In this document: piece by piece, positions 8,217 through 15,756 of the stretch
Position numbering within the stretch: position 1 is the stretch's first letter
Layout: the number at the start of each line of letters is the position of its first letter
Source of the DNA: a bacterium
GTDB lineage: Bacteria > Gemmatimonadota > Glassbacteria > GWA2-58-10
Direction: 5' to 3'
NCBI GenBank assembly: GCA_021372515.1
Contig: JAJFUG010000008.1
Coordinates: 1 to 37,811 of the forward strand
DNA length: 37,811 nucleotides
Notes under the pieces: generated by a model
Database searches by the model: none
What the model was told of the DNA's origin: nothing
What the model saw: only the letters and a program-made list of their open reading frames with translations
Translations under genes and position numbers: made by a program

Positions 8217-8819
8217 TCAGCCCAGCAGCGGGCGGACATGCTCCAGGAGGGTCTTTATGTCGAACGGTTTGAGCATGTAGTCGTTCGCCCCGTTGGCCGA
8301 AACGGCCTCCTTATCGTAGGCTTCGCTGTGGCCGGTGACGGCCAGGATTTTCATCTCCGGGTTGACATTGGGGTTGCCGCGCAGGCGGCGGCAGACCTCG
8401 AGGCCGTCGAGCTGCGGCATCCGGATGTCCAGGATGAGCAGGTCGGGCTTGAAATCCCCGGCCTTGATCAGGGTCTCGTAGCCGTCCACCGCGGTCTCGA
8501 TTTCCAGGTTGCCCACCGCGGCGGCCAGCACCCGGCTCACGGCATCCACCACCGCCGGGTCGTCATCGGCCACCAGGACTTTTTTCTTCCTTCCGCCCAC
8601 GAAATACTCATCCACCACCGGCATACCGTTGCGCTGAAGAAATTTCTTGAACTCCTCGCGTGTCACCCGGTGCTGTCCTCCGGGGTTGCGGAACGCCTTG
8701 AGCGCCCCGCTCTTGATCCAGCGGTTGACCTGCATGACCGTGGTGTGGCAGTAGCGTGCGATGTCACCCGTGGTCAGAGGCGGGTCGGGAATCATATCGG
8801 GCAGAGATTTTCGAGACAT
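8217..8819 (-). CDS. DNA-binding regulator: MerR/excisionase-type HTH followed by receiver domain
   Basis: This 200-residue cytoplasmic protein has an N-terminal helix-turn-helix of the MerR/excisionase type (about 13-62; LTTGDIARYC, VNRWIKSGALKAF, GGQHRVTREEF). A receiver domain follows (about 78-200) with D85-D87, phosphoacceptor D131 (LLILDIRMP), T162 and K184 (MLKPF). The order is the reverse of classical response regulators, where the receiver comes first. All receiver key residues are present, so phosphorylation is expected. It lies 99 bases upstream of the TonB receptor on the same strand and is transcribed divergently from the first receiver-acyltransferase gene. It could therefore control either or both; no partner kinase is identified beyond the one in the downstream operon. 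Confidence 0.9.
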   Translation of the reverse strand: MSRKSLPDMIPDPPLTTGDIARYCHTTVMQVNRWIKSGALKAFRNPGGQHRVTREEFKKFLQRNGMPVVDEYFVGGRKKKVLVADDDPAVVDAVSRVLAAAVGNLEIETAVDGYETLIKAGDFKPDLLILDIRMPQLDGLEVCRRLRGNPNVNPEMKILAVTGHSEAYDKEAVSANGANDYMLKPFDIKTLLEHVRPLLG

Positions 8820-8871
8820 GGCGGCGTCTCCGTATAAAACAAACCAAACATAACAATAGTATTATACCTAT

Positions 8872-8901
8872 ATAATTTCTTCAGTATATCAAACCTGTCA
8901 A
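8872..8901 (-). promoter_or_regulatory. Candidate sigma-70 promoter for the HTH-receiver gene
   Basis: The minus strand has a perfect TTGACA (-35; 8896-8901), an 18-base spacer and AATTAT as -10 (8872-8877). A perfect TATAAT also occurs further down at 8861-8866, but too far from the -35. The transcript leader would be about 45 bases. The -35 is strong and the -10 choice is uncertain. Confidence 0.45.
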
Positions 8902-8931
8902 GAAAAATCAATGCCCCGACGGAAAAAAATG

Positions 8932-8946
8932 TGGCATGGAAGTTGT
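8932..8946 (+). promoter_or_regulatory. Candidate sigma-54 (-24/-12) promoter before the first receiver-acyltransferase gene
   Basis: TGGCAT, five bases, then TTGT matches the sigma-54 pattern TGGCAC-N5-TTGC in spacing and in most positions, but the -12 GC is GT here. The leader to the start at 9123 would be about 165 bases. No sigma-54 activator is seen in the window, so this is tentative. Confidence 0.25.
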
Positions 8947-9122
8947 CTTAAAAGCTTCGCGCTGTCTGGAACAGAGCTGGCCCAGACCGGAAGTCTGCAA
9001 CACTGAACTCAAACTTTTCTAAAGTCTTCCATCATGAAAAGCTGAAAATCCGTGGGTGCCAGTCGGAAAAAACGACCGTCGGCGTCAGGCCCCGTGCGGA
9101 AATATTATCCCAGGAGAAGAAC

Positions 9123-10337
9123 ATGGATTGCCGTATCGTGCTGTGGGACTCGGACCGTTCGTTGCGTGAGGCACTGTTCAGCCGTCTGCTGCGCAAGGGT
9201 TTCTACCCGGTTTCGCTGGGCGACCCCTCCAAGCTGGACAAGGCGGTGCGGATGCTCGCCCCAGAGCTGGTGCTGTTCGAGGCGACCTGGGAGCGCGGGG
9301 AGACAGTGAGCCTGGGCGGCGGCGGTGCGGTACCGGTGCAGGACGGCGACTTGTCGCTGGTGCTGCCGCTGGCGGCCGGATCATCCGGGACAGCCTCCGG
9401 GGCGCGCGGCCTGGTGCTGGAGCGCCTGCGCAAGCCGTTCGGCACGCGGGAGCTGCTGGGCGGGATCAGCAGCGCCCTGGCCGTGCGCGAGCGCCTGAAC
9501 CGCCACTGCCGTCCCGGCCGGGAATGGCTGGAGGTCAAGCGTCTGAGCGACGACAGCGAGATCGAGGCGGCGTTGCGCCTGCGGCAGGAGGTCTATCGCG
9601 AGACCGGGTTCATCCAAGCGGGCGCCCTCCCGCTGGAGTACGACCATTACGACCGCAACTCGATCCATTTCGGGGCGTTCCATGTTCAGGGCGCTCAGCG
9701 CGAGTTGGCCGGCACCATCCGTATCATCCGCCGCGGGACAGAGGGCACCCCGACCTGCAGCGAGGCTGTCGAGCGCGTGGTGCGGCGCTACGAGCCGTCC
9801 TGGTGTGAATCGGCCGCCTCGGAAGTGTGCCCCGAGCTGCCGGCACTAAAGACATTCGGCCTGGGGGCCGGAGAGCTGGAGGTCTTTCTGCCCGGGTTCG
9901 GCGGGCGCGAGTCGGCCTGCGGCCGCCGGGCGGGCGGTGAGGTCTGCGAGCTGAGCCGCCTGGCTATCGCGCGGCCCTGGCGGCTCAGCCGTTTCGGGAT
10001 CGAGCGGATGCTGTTCCAGATGATCGTGGTCGATTCGATGGCCGGCAACCCGCGCCGCAACTGGTTCGTGATCGCGGTGCACCCCTCGCGCCAGGCCAAG
10101 TTCGAGCGTTTCGGCTTCCGGGTGCTCGACCAGCTGGGGGTGCGCCCCTACGCCGGGCTGAACCAGCCGGCGATCCTGCTCAGCCTGGACCTGCAGCACT
10201 ATCTGACCACGCCCAACCCGTTCAGCGCCAGCCTGGAGCTGGAGCTCCTGCTTTACCGGGCAGCGGGCTATCTTTCGCACGCGGTGGCCGAGGAAAACGA
10301 GCAAAAAGGGCGGGTCGCAGCGGGTCAGACGGTCTGA
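9123..10337 (+). CDS. Degenerate receiver fused to LuxI/FeeM-type N-acyltransferase, copy 1
   Basis: In this 404-residue protein, residues 1-125 follow a receiver fold: RIVLWDSD (D9, D11), then LVLFEATW where E53 replaces the phosphorylated Asp, and RKPFG with K104. Residues about 133-385 match the autoinducer-synthase/GNAT superfamily: LRLRQEVYRETGF, then LEYDHYD (E172, D174, D177, as in the LuxI ExDxYD signature), GTIRIIRR (R200) and CELSRL (E276, R279, like the LuxI ExSR). About 76 residues separate R200 from E276, against about 31 in LuxI, so it is closer in size to FeeM or exosortase-associated acyltransferases. Family members join an acyl chain to an amino acid or to SAM; acyl donor and acceptor are unknown. 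AGGAGAAG precedes the start. Copy 2 follows after 312 bases. Confidence 0.82.
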   Translation: MDCRIVLWDSDRSLREALFSRLLRKGFYPVSLGDPSKLDKAVRMLAPELVLFEATWERGETVSLGGGGAVPVQDGDLSLVLPLAAGSSGTASGARGLVLERLRKPFGTRELLGGISSALAVRERLNRHCRPGREWLEVKRLSDDSEIEAALRLRQEVYRETGFIQAGALPLEYDHYDRNSIHFGAFHVQGAQRELAGTIRIIRRGTEGTPTCSEAVERVVRRYEPSWCESAASEVCPELPALKTFGLGAGELEVFLPGFGGRESACGRRAGGEVCELSRLAIARPWRLSRFGIERMLFQMIVVDSMAGNPRRNWFVIAVHPSRQAKFERFGFRVLDQLGVRPYAGLNQPAILLSLDLQHYLTTPNPFSASLELELLLYRAAGYLSHAVAEENEQKGRVAAGQTV

Positions 10338-10531
10338 AAGGGGAGAATTCGGGGCAAAACATAACAAACTTCTAAGCTCTAACTTATGTCTATCTCATCA
10401 TATATAAATAATAGATAACATGTAATTTGATAAAAAAATCATTGATTTAATTTGTTTTTCCCGCCATATTTACTTCGCAGATTTAATTCCGCAAGCATAT
10501 TTTCCTTCTCCTGCAATAAAGCAACTAATTT

Positions 10532-10561
10532 TTGATAGAATTCGGATTGCAGGCGTATAAT
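10532..10561 (+). promoter_or_regulatory. Sigma-70-like promoter for receiver-acyltransferase copy 2
   Basis: TTGATA (10532-10537), an 18-base spacer and a perfect TATAAT (10556-10561) form one of the clearest promoters in the window. The transcript leader would be about 80 bases. It implies that copy 2 is expressed separately from copy 1. Confidence 0.6.
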
Positions 10562-10578
10562 AATTCACAGACAGAGGG

Positions 10579-10640
10579 GCCGTCCCGGCAAGGTTTTGTG
10601 GGACGGGCTTCTGACGGCGGCAGGCCACAGTTTAAGCCTG
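10579..10640 (+). promoter_or_regulatory. Two-hairpin 5' leader of copy 2
   Basis: The first hairpin pairs CGTCCC (10581-10586) with GGGACG (10600-10605), extended outward by GC pairs with one bulge. The second pairs CAGGC (10621-10625) with GCCTG (10636-10640), directly before the Shine-Dalgarno sequence GGAGGCGAGG. The second hairpin could limit ribosome access. It fits no riboswitch class I can recognise. Confidence 0.4.
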
Positions 10641-10649
10641 GAGGCGAGG

Positions 10650-11816
10650 ATGAAAGAGACGATACTGTTCCGTGATTCCGATCCGGCGTTGCACGAGGCC
10701 CTTCTGGCGGTGCTCGGCGGACGGGGGTTCAGGGCGCTGGGGCTGGACAGTCCGGCGGTGCTGGGTACGGCGGTCAGGCTGTTCGATCCCGCTCTGCTCG
10801 TCCTGGAGGGCTCGTGGGAACGCGGGGAGCGCATGGTGCTGGCTGACAACCCCTCCGGCGCGGTCAAAGCCGGCTACCTGGCGATAGTCCTGCCGCTGCC
10901 GGGTGTGGGTTGCCGGGGCATGGTGGTGGAGAGCCTGCGCAAGCCGTTCGGCCTGAAACAGCTCCTGGCGGCTGTCAACGGCGCCCTGGAGCTGCGCGCG
11001 AGCCTGAGCCGGATGCCGCGGGGTTACGACACCGAATGGCTGGAGGTGCGCCGCCTGACCGATGAGTCCGAACTGGAGACCGCGTTCCGCCTGCGCCGTG
11101 AGGTCTACCTGGAAACAGGCTATATCGATGACCGCTGCCCGCCCCTGGAATGCGACTGCCTCGACCCGCGCTCGATCATCCTGGGCGCGTTCGTGCACCA
11201 CCGGGGGGAAAGCGAGCTGGGCGGGACGCTGCGTATAATCCGCAGCGGGGGCGATGGGCCGCTGAGCGCGCTGGTCTCGCGCCTGGGCGAGCTGCACGGC
11301 ATGCGCAGCCTGGTTGCCGACGGGGCCGGGGCGCCCCTGCCCGCCTGCGAGTCTTTCGGCCTGATCCCGGATGAGCTGGAGGATTATCAGCCGGGGTTCG
11401 CCTCGATGCACTCGATCACCGGGGCCACTGTGTCGCCGGAGGTCTGCGAGCTGTCGCGCCTGGCCGTGCCCGCCCGCTGGCGCCGTCACCGCCTGGGCAT
11501 CGAGCGCCGGCTGTTCGATCTGGTGGTGGTCGATTCGGTGGCCTCGGCGCCGCGGCGCAACTGGTTCGTCATCGCAGTCCACCCGAGCAAGCGCATGAAA
11601 TTCCACCGCTACGGGTTCCTGGCCGTGAACGACCTGGGCGTGCGGCCCTACGCCGGGCTGGACCAGCCCGCGGTCCTGATGACCCTGGACCTGCAGCAGT
11701 ACCTGCTGACTCCGAACCCGTTCACCGCCAACCTGGACCAGGATGTCCTGCTGTACCGGGCCGGGGGCTGCCTGGTCCACGAGCCGGGCCGGGAGAGCCT
11801 GGCCGCGGCGGGTTGA
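10650..11816 (+). CDS. Degenerate receiver fused to LuxI/FeeM-type N-acyltransferase, copy 2
   Basis: This 388-residue paralogue of the gene at 9123 has the same architecture. The receiver-like part (1-118) has D9/D11 (FRDSD), E53 in the phosphoacceptor position (LLVLEGSW) and K98 (LRKPFG). The acyltransferase part (about 128-370) has FRLRREVYLETGY, LECDCLD (E167, D169, D172), GTLRIIR (R195) and CELSRL (E267, R270). Long blocks are shared with copy 1, such as RRNWFVIAVHPS, LGVRPYAGL and LLTPNPF, so the pair arose by duplication. The region between R195 and E267 is the most divergent and may set substrate choice. The start at 10650 is preferred to an ATG at 10596 because GGAGGCGAGG precedes it and it aligns with copy 1. 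Confidence 0.82.
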   Translation: MKETILFRDSDPALHEALLAVLGGRGFRALGLDSPAVLGTAVRLFDPALLVLEGSWERGERMVLADNPSGAVKAGYLAIVLPLPGVGCRGMVVESLRKPFGLKQLLAAVNGALELRASLSRMPRGYDTEWLEVRRLTDESELETAFRLRREVYLETGYIDDRCPPLECDCLDPRSIILGAFVHHRGESELGGTLRIIRSGGDGPLSALVSRLGELHGMRSLVADGAGAPLPACESFGLIPDELEDYQPGFASMHSITGATVSPEVCELSRLAVPARWRRHRLGIERRLFDLVVVDSVASAPRRNWFVIAVHPSKRMKFHRYGFLAVNDLGVRPYAGLDQPAVLMTLDLQQYLLTPNPFTANLDQDVLLYRAGGCLVHEPGRESLAAAG

Positions 11817-12263
11817 ACTGCCCGGAATACGACCCCGGTTGCTTCAATCTTTGCGATGTGAACGATATCGAGAGAGGACGGTTGCCGGGGCGGCGGCCGT
11901 CCTCTTGTCATTCACGCCGCAAGCGTTTCCATCCGCAGAACTGAGAACCGCATTTCTGGAAATGAGAAATTACACCCGGGCCCTGCGACTGACAGCGCCT
12001 GGAAACCGGCGCGCCGGCTGAATCCCTCCCGCGGGCATAATTCTTGATAACCGCCGGTCAATAAGGGCTTGGGGCCAGGCCCCGCACCCGGTCCGCGGCC
12101 GGTGGGACGGCACCGGCCGGGCCGGCGCGAAAGAAATTGCCGGGGACCGGCTGAACACTCTGTCCCTTCCCGCCGTCGAAGTCTATATTATACTCCGGTT
12201 TAAGTGTTGTTCAAGGCCAGGCAGGTTCAACTCACTTCCATCCCCTTTTATAAGGACATATTT
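11817..12263 (+). other. Intergenic region without a recognisable gene
   Basis: This 447-base region starts with a terminator-like hairpin (11873-11905). It then has GC-rich structured sequence, including the palindrome CCGGCGCGCCGG at 12006-12017 and repeated CCGG-rich inverted segments at about 12080-12150. A TATACT at 12189-12194 could be a -10 for the DUF5107 gene, but I find no good -35. No gene is seen. Confidence 0.5.
11873..11908 (+). terminator. Terminator-like hairpin after the acyltransferase pair
   Basis: AGAGGACGG (11873-11881) pairs perfectly with CCGTCCTCT (11897-11905) around a 15-base loop and is followed only by TTG, so the U-tract is poor. It lies 57 bases after the stop of copy 2 and probably ends its transcript. 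Confidence 0.5.
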
Positions 12264-15200
12264 ATGCGAACGCTTCGAAACAGGCTGCTCGTCGCAACCC
12301 TTGTCCTGAGTGTGATGCTGCTCCAGAGTCCCACGGTTCTGCTCGCGGTGGACCAGGTTCGGATCTGGGAGGAGGACCTCACCCTGCCCACCTACCCGGT
12401 CGGCCAGGCCGAAAAGAACCCGATTTTCTACGGCACCCGGCGCTACCAGGGGGCGCAGGGACGGGTCTATCCCTACGAGTTCCTGGACAGCCTGAGCGAC
12501 CGCAGCGTGCCCCGCACCTACCGCGCGGTCTACCTGGAGAACGAATACGTCAAGATCTGCGTGATCCCGGAGCTGGGCGGCCGTCTGTTCTCGGCTGTGG
12601 ACAAGACCGACAACTACGATTTCTTCTACCGTCAGCACGTGATCAAGCCGGCGCTGATCGGGATGTTAGGCGCCTGGATTTCGGGCGGCGTGGAATGGAA
12701 CGTCCCGCACCACCACCGGGCCAGCACGTTCATGCCGGTGGACTACAAACTGGAGCAGAACCCGGACGGCGGCGCGACGGTCTGGGTGGGCGAGACCGAG
12801 CTGCGCCAGCGGCTCAAGTGGATGGTCGGCCTGACCCTGAGTCCCGGGCGCTCCTGGGTCGAGGCCACGGGCCGGATCGTGAACCCCACCCCGTTCACCA
12901 CCAGTTTCCTCTACTGGGCGAATGTCTCGGTGCACGCCGACTCCTCGTACCAGGTAATTTTCCCACCCTCGGTGGACTGGGGTGTATACCACGCCAAGCA
13001 CGAGTTCACCCGCTGGCCCTGGTCGGACAATGTCTACAACGGGCTCGAGGGCTATGCCGGCGGCCGTGATCTGAGCTGGTGGAAAAGCCACCCCTCGCCC
13101 ATCTCGATCTTCGCTTTCGAGGCGGGCGAGGATTTCATGGGCGGCTACAACCACGGCCTGGGGGCCGGGGTGCTGCACGTGGCCGACCATCACCTGGTGC
13201 CGGGCAAGAAACTCTGGGAATGGGGCCCGGGCACGGAAGCCCAGGCCTGGGACAAGATCCTGACCGATTCCGACGGCCCCTACATCGAGATCATGGTCGG
13301 GGCCTACTCCGACAACCAGCCGGACTATTCCTGGATCCAGCCCGGCGAGGTGAAGCGGTTCACCCAGCGCTGGTACCCGATCCGCGCCATCGGCGGGGCG
13401 AAAAACGCCAACACCGAGGCCGCGGTCAACCTGAGCGTTGAGGACGGCAAGGCCAAGCTGGGGTTCAACGTCACCTCCGACCGTCCCGGCTGCCGGGTGG
13501 AACTGACCCGCGGCGGGGAAAAGGTGCTGGAGCAGACTGCCGACCTCAGCCCGGCCCGTCCTTTCACCGCCACGCTGGACCTGCCCGCCGGGGCCCAGGA
13601 GACCGAGCTGCGCGCCGCCCTGTACGACAAATCCGGAGCGGAGCTGGTTTCCTATCAGCCGGTCAGGCGTGAGCCCTCGCCGAAGCCCGGGGCGGTCACC
13701 CCGCCGGAGCGGCCTGAAAAGATCAAGACCAACGAGGAGCTTCTTCTGGCCGGGCAGCGCCTGGAACAGTTCCACAGCGCGGCCCTGGAGCCGGACCCGT
13801 ATTACGAGGAGGCCCTGAAGCGCGATCCCGGCGATTACCGGGTCAACAACGCGCTGGGCCTTCTGTACCTGAAGCGGGGACGTTTCGAGGAGGCCCGCAA
13901 GCTGTACGAGGCCGCGGTGGCCCGGGTCACGGCCCAGTACACCCGTCCACGGGACGGCGAGGCGCTCTACTACCTGGGCGTGACGCGCGGGTTCCTGGGT
14001 GACCTGGCCGGGGCCGAGGAGGCTTTCTACCGGGCGAGCTGGAGCGCGGCCTGGTACTCACAGTCGTTCCTGGACATCGCGCGCCTGGAATGCCGGCGGG
14101 GGGATTTCACAGCGGCGCTGGAGCACCTGGAGCGCGCCTGGTCGACCAACAACCCGGATATCCGTATCCTCTGCCTTAAAGCCGCTGTCCTGCGCCGTCT
14201 GGGCCGCGGCGGTGAGGCCGCCGCCCTGGCCGCCCAGGCCGCAGCCACCGATTGCCTGGACATGCTGGCTGCCTGCGAGCTGGCCCTGGATCAGGGCGAG
14301 AGCGGCGACCCGCTGGCTGCGCGGAAAGAGGGGATCGCCGACCAGTTCCAGACCCGCCTGGAGGTGGCCTGCGAGTACATGAACGCCGGCCTGGACGCCG
14401 AGGCGGTGCAGGTGCTCGCGCCTCTGGCCCCGGTGAGCGGCAAGGTGAACCCGCTTGTGCTGTACTACCTGTCCGCCCTGCAGCGCAGTCTGGGCCAGAG
14501 CGCCGCGGCCGAGGCCAGCCTGGCCCGAGCCGCCCAGCAGAGCCCGGACTACGTGTTCCCGTTCCGCCTGGAGACAATCGGCGTGCTGCGCCAGGCCATC
14601 GCCGCCGCGCCCAAGGATGCCCGGGCGCCCTACTACCTGGGCAACCTTCTGTACGAGGGCCAGCCCGAGGCGGCAATAGCCTGCTGGGAGAGCGCCCGCA
14701 GCCTGGACCCGTCTCTGGCCGTGCTGCAGCGCAACCTGGGCCTGGCCTACCTCAATGTGCGCAAGGACATCCCGGCCGCCACGGCCGGCCTGGAGGCTGC
14801 GGCCAAGCTGGCCCCGCGGGATAAGCGCATCCGCCTGGAACTGGACCAGATGTACGAGGCCGGGAAGATGGCCCCGGAAAAGCGCCTGGCCATCCTCGAA
14901 AAATCCCATTCCTTGGCCCTGGCCAGTGATGAGCTGCTCTCGCGCGAGATCGAGCTGATGGTGCGCCTGGGGCGCTACGACCGCGCCCTGGAACTTCTGC
15001 GCGGCCACCATTTCCACACCTGGGAGGGCGGTGGCGAGATCCACGGGGTCTACGTGAGCGCCTGCCTGCTGCGCGGGGACAGCTACCTTCGCCGCAAGGA
15101 CTACAAGCGCGCCCTGACCGATTTCCAGGCCGCCCTGGAATACCCCGACAACCTCGAGGTGGGCCGTCCCGCGGACGGCGGGCCGGAGTGCGAGGTCTAC

Positions 15201-15599
15201 TATTTCATCGGCCTGGCGCACCAGGGCCTGGGTGACAAGGCCAAGGCCACGGAGAGCTTCGAGAAGGCCCTGGAGCGTAAGCAGCCGCCCTCCGAGCTTC
15301 TCTGGGCGCAGGGTATGGCCATGCAGGCGCTGGGACGCGGCCCCGAGGCGGAGCAGGCGTTTGGAGCCCTGCGGGAAGAGGGCGGCAAGCTGCTCAATCC
15401 GGACCAGGAGGCGGCTTTCTTCGCCAAGTTCGGCCACCGCGCGACCCACGAGGGCACGCTGGCGGAGGCACATTACCTGATCGGCCTGGGGCTGGCCGGC
15501 AAAGGGGACATCGCGGGGGCCAAAGCCGAGTTCAGCAAGGTCCTGGAGCTGGATGTCACCCACACCGGGGCGGCCTGGCAGTTGGCCCGGATGAAATAG
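12264..15599 (+). CDS. Secreted DUF5107 domain protein with long TPR array
   Basis: This 1111-residue exported protein has a signal peptide at about 1-29 (hydrophobic LLVATLVLSVMLL). A DUF5107-type domain (about 35-400) contains the recognisable block VKICVIPELGGRLFSAVDK, then WNVPHHHR and WANVSVHAD. The fold resembles the beta-sandwich of aldose epimerases; its function is not established. From about residue 490 to the end lies a run of tetratricopeptide repeats, for example ALGLLYLKRGRFEEARKLYE and YFIGLAHQGLGDKAKATESF, probably ten or more. The start at 12264 (AAGGA eight bases upstream) is chosen over 12204 because the signal peptide begins there. It converges on the secreted glycosidase-like genes and probably belongs to the same glycan pathway. 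Confidence 0.85.
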   Translation: MRTLRNRLLVATLVLSVMLLQSPTVLLAVDQVRIWEEDLTLPTYPVGQAEKNPIFYGTRRYQGAQGRVYPYEFLDSLSDRSVPRTYRAVYLENEYVKICVIPELGGRLFSAVDKTDNYDFFYRQHVIKPALIGMLGAWISGGVEWNVPHHHRASTFMPVDYKLEQNPDGGATVWVGETELRQRLKWMVGLTLSPGRSWVEATGRIVNPTPFTTSFLYWANVSVHADSSYQVIFPPSVDWGVYHAKHEFTRWPWSDNVYNGLEGYAGGRDLSWWKSHPSPISIFAFEAGEDFMGGYNHGLGAGVLHVADHHLVPGKKLWEWGPGTEAQAWDKILTDSDGPYIEIMVGAYSDNQPDYSWIQPGEVKRFTQRWYPIRAIGGAKNANTEAAVNLSVEDGKAKLGFNVTSDRPGCRVELTRGGEKVLEQTADLSPARPFTATLDLPAGAQETELRAALYDKSGAELVSYQPVRREPSPKPGAVTPPERPEKIKTNEELLLAGQRLEQFHSAALEPDPYYEEALKRDPGDYRVNNALGLLYLKRGRFEEARKLYEAAVARVTAQYTRPRDGEALYYLGVTRGFLGDLAGAEEAFYRASWSAAWYSQSFLDIARLECRRGDFTAALEHLERAWSTNNPDIRILCLKAAVLRRLGRGGEAAALAAQAAATDCLDMLAACELALDQGESGDPLAARKEGIADQFQTRLEVACEYMNAGLDAEAVQVLAPLAPVSGKVNPLVLYYLSALQRSLGQSAAAEASLARAAQQSPDYVFPFRLETIGVLRQAIAAAPKDARAPYYLGNLLYEGQPEAAIACWESARSLDPSLAVLQRNLGLAYLNVRKDIPAATAGLEAAAKLAPRDKRIRLELDQMYEAGKMAPEKRLAILEKSHSLALASDELLSREIELMVRLGRYDRALELLRGHHFHTWEGGGEIHGVYVSACLLRGDSYLRRKDYKRALTDFQAALEYPDNLEVGRPADGGPECEVYYFIGLAHQGLGDKAKATESFEKALERKQPPSELLWAQGMAMQALGRGPEAEQAFGALREEGGKLLNPDQEAAFFAKFGHRATHEGTLAEAHYLIGLGLAGKGDIAGAKAEFSKVLELDVTHTGAAWQLARMK

Positions 15600-15600
15600 G

Positions 15601-15662
15601 CGGCGCGGGGCGCCGTGAGGTGCAGGAAAGAAAAAGTCAGGGGCGACCAGCCGGTCGCCCTT
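15601..15662. terminator. Tandem hairpins after the DUF5107 gene
   Basis: CGGCGC-GGG-GCGCCG (15601-15615) starts immediately after the stop codon. GGGCGACC-AGCC-GGTCGCCC (15641-15660) is a second perfect stem followed by TT. Together they are likely to end the plus-strand transcript, although neither has a long U-tract. The second resembles the other AGGGGCG palindromes nearby. Confidence 0.5.
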
Positions 15663-15695
15663 GAAGGGCAGTTCCATGAAAAAGGGCTGAATAAA

Positions 15696-15726
15696 CGTAG
15701 GGGCGGGTTTTAAACCCGCCCCTACG
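15696..15726. repeat. 31-base perfect palindrome between convergent genes
   Basis: CGTAGGGGCGGGTTT, a single T, then the exact reverse complement. It sits between the convergent DUF5107 gene and the first glycosidase-like gene, and a TTTT follows shortly downstream at 15730-15733. It could act as a bidirectional terminator, and its form is typical of REP-like intergenic repeats. The same AGGGGC...GCCCCT theme recurs at 19346-19375. Confidence 0.7.
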
Positions 15727-15756
15727 CTGTTTTGGGTTACCTTGCCATCCGAGGCC

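Larger units (their letters stand above)
8820..9122. promoter_or_regulatory. Divergent intergenic control region
   Basis: This 303-base AT-rich gap lies between the HTH-receiver gene (minus) and the first receiver-acyltransferase gene (plus). It holds a sigma-70-like element facing left (8872-8901), a sigma-54-like element facing right (8932-8946) and, at 9062-9076, GTCG-GAAAAAA-CGAC, a small hairpin in the leader of the plus-strand gene. I see no open reading frame or RNA gene in it. Confidence 0.6.
10338..10649 (+). promoter_or_regulatory. AT-rich intergenic region with promoter and structured leader
   Basis: This 312-base gap between the two paralogues contrasts sharply with its GC-rich surroundings; the stretch from about 10360 to 10560 is strongly AT-rich. 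I find no gene in it. It ends in a good sigma-70-like promoter (10532-10561) and a leader with two hairpins (10579-10640), so copy 2 probably has its own transcript. Confidence 0.6.

Noticed and set aside
10579-10640. Possible cyclic-di-GMP (GEMM) riboswitch, because GGCAA and GGGACG occur close together near c-di-GMP-linked genes.
   Set aside because: The characteristic GGGCAAACC and GGGACGCAAAGCC blocks are not matched, and the stems do not form the expected three-way arrangement.
9123-11816. A PEP-CTERM/exosortase setting for the acyltransferases, suggested by similarity in size to exosortase-associated acyltransferases.
   Set aside because: No exosortase, no PEP-CTERM sorting signal and no related gene is visible in the window.
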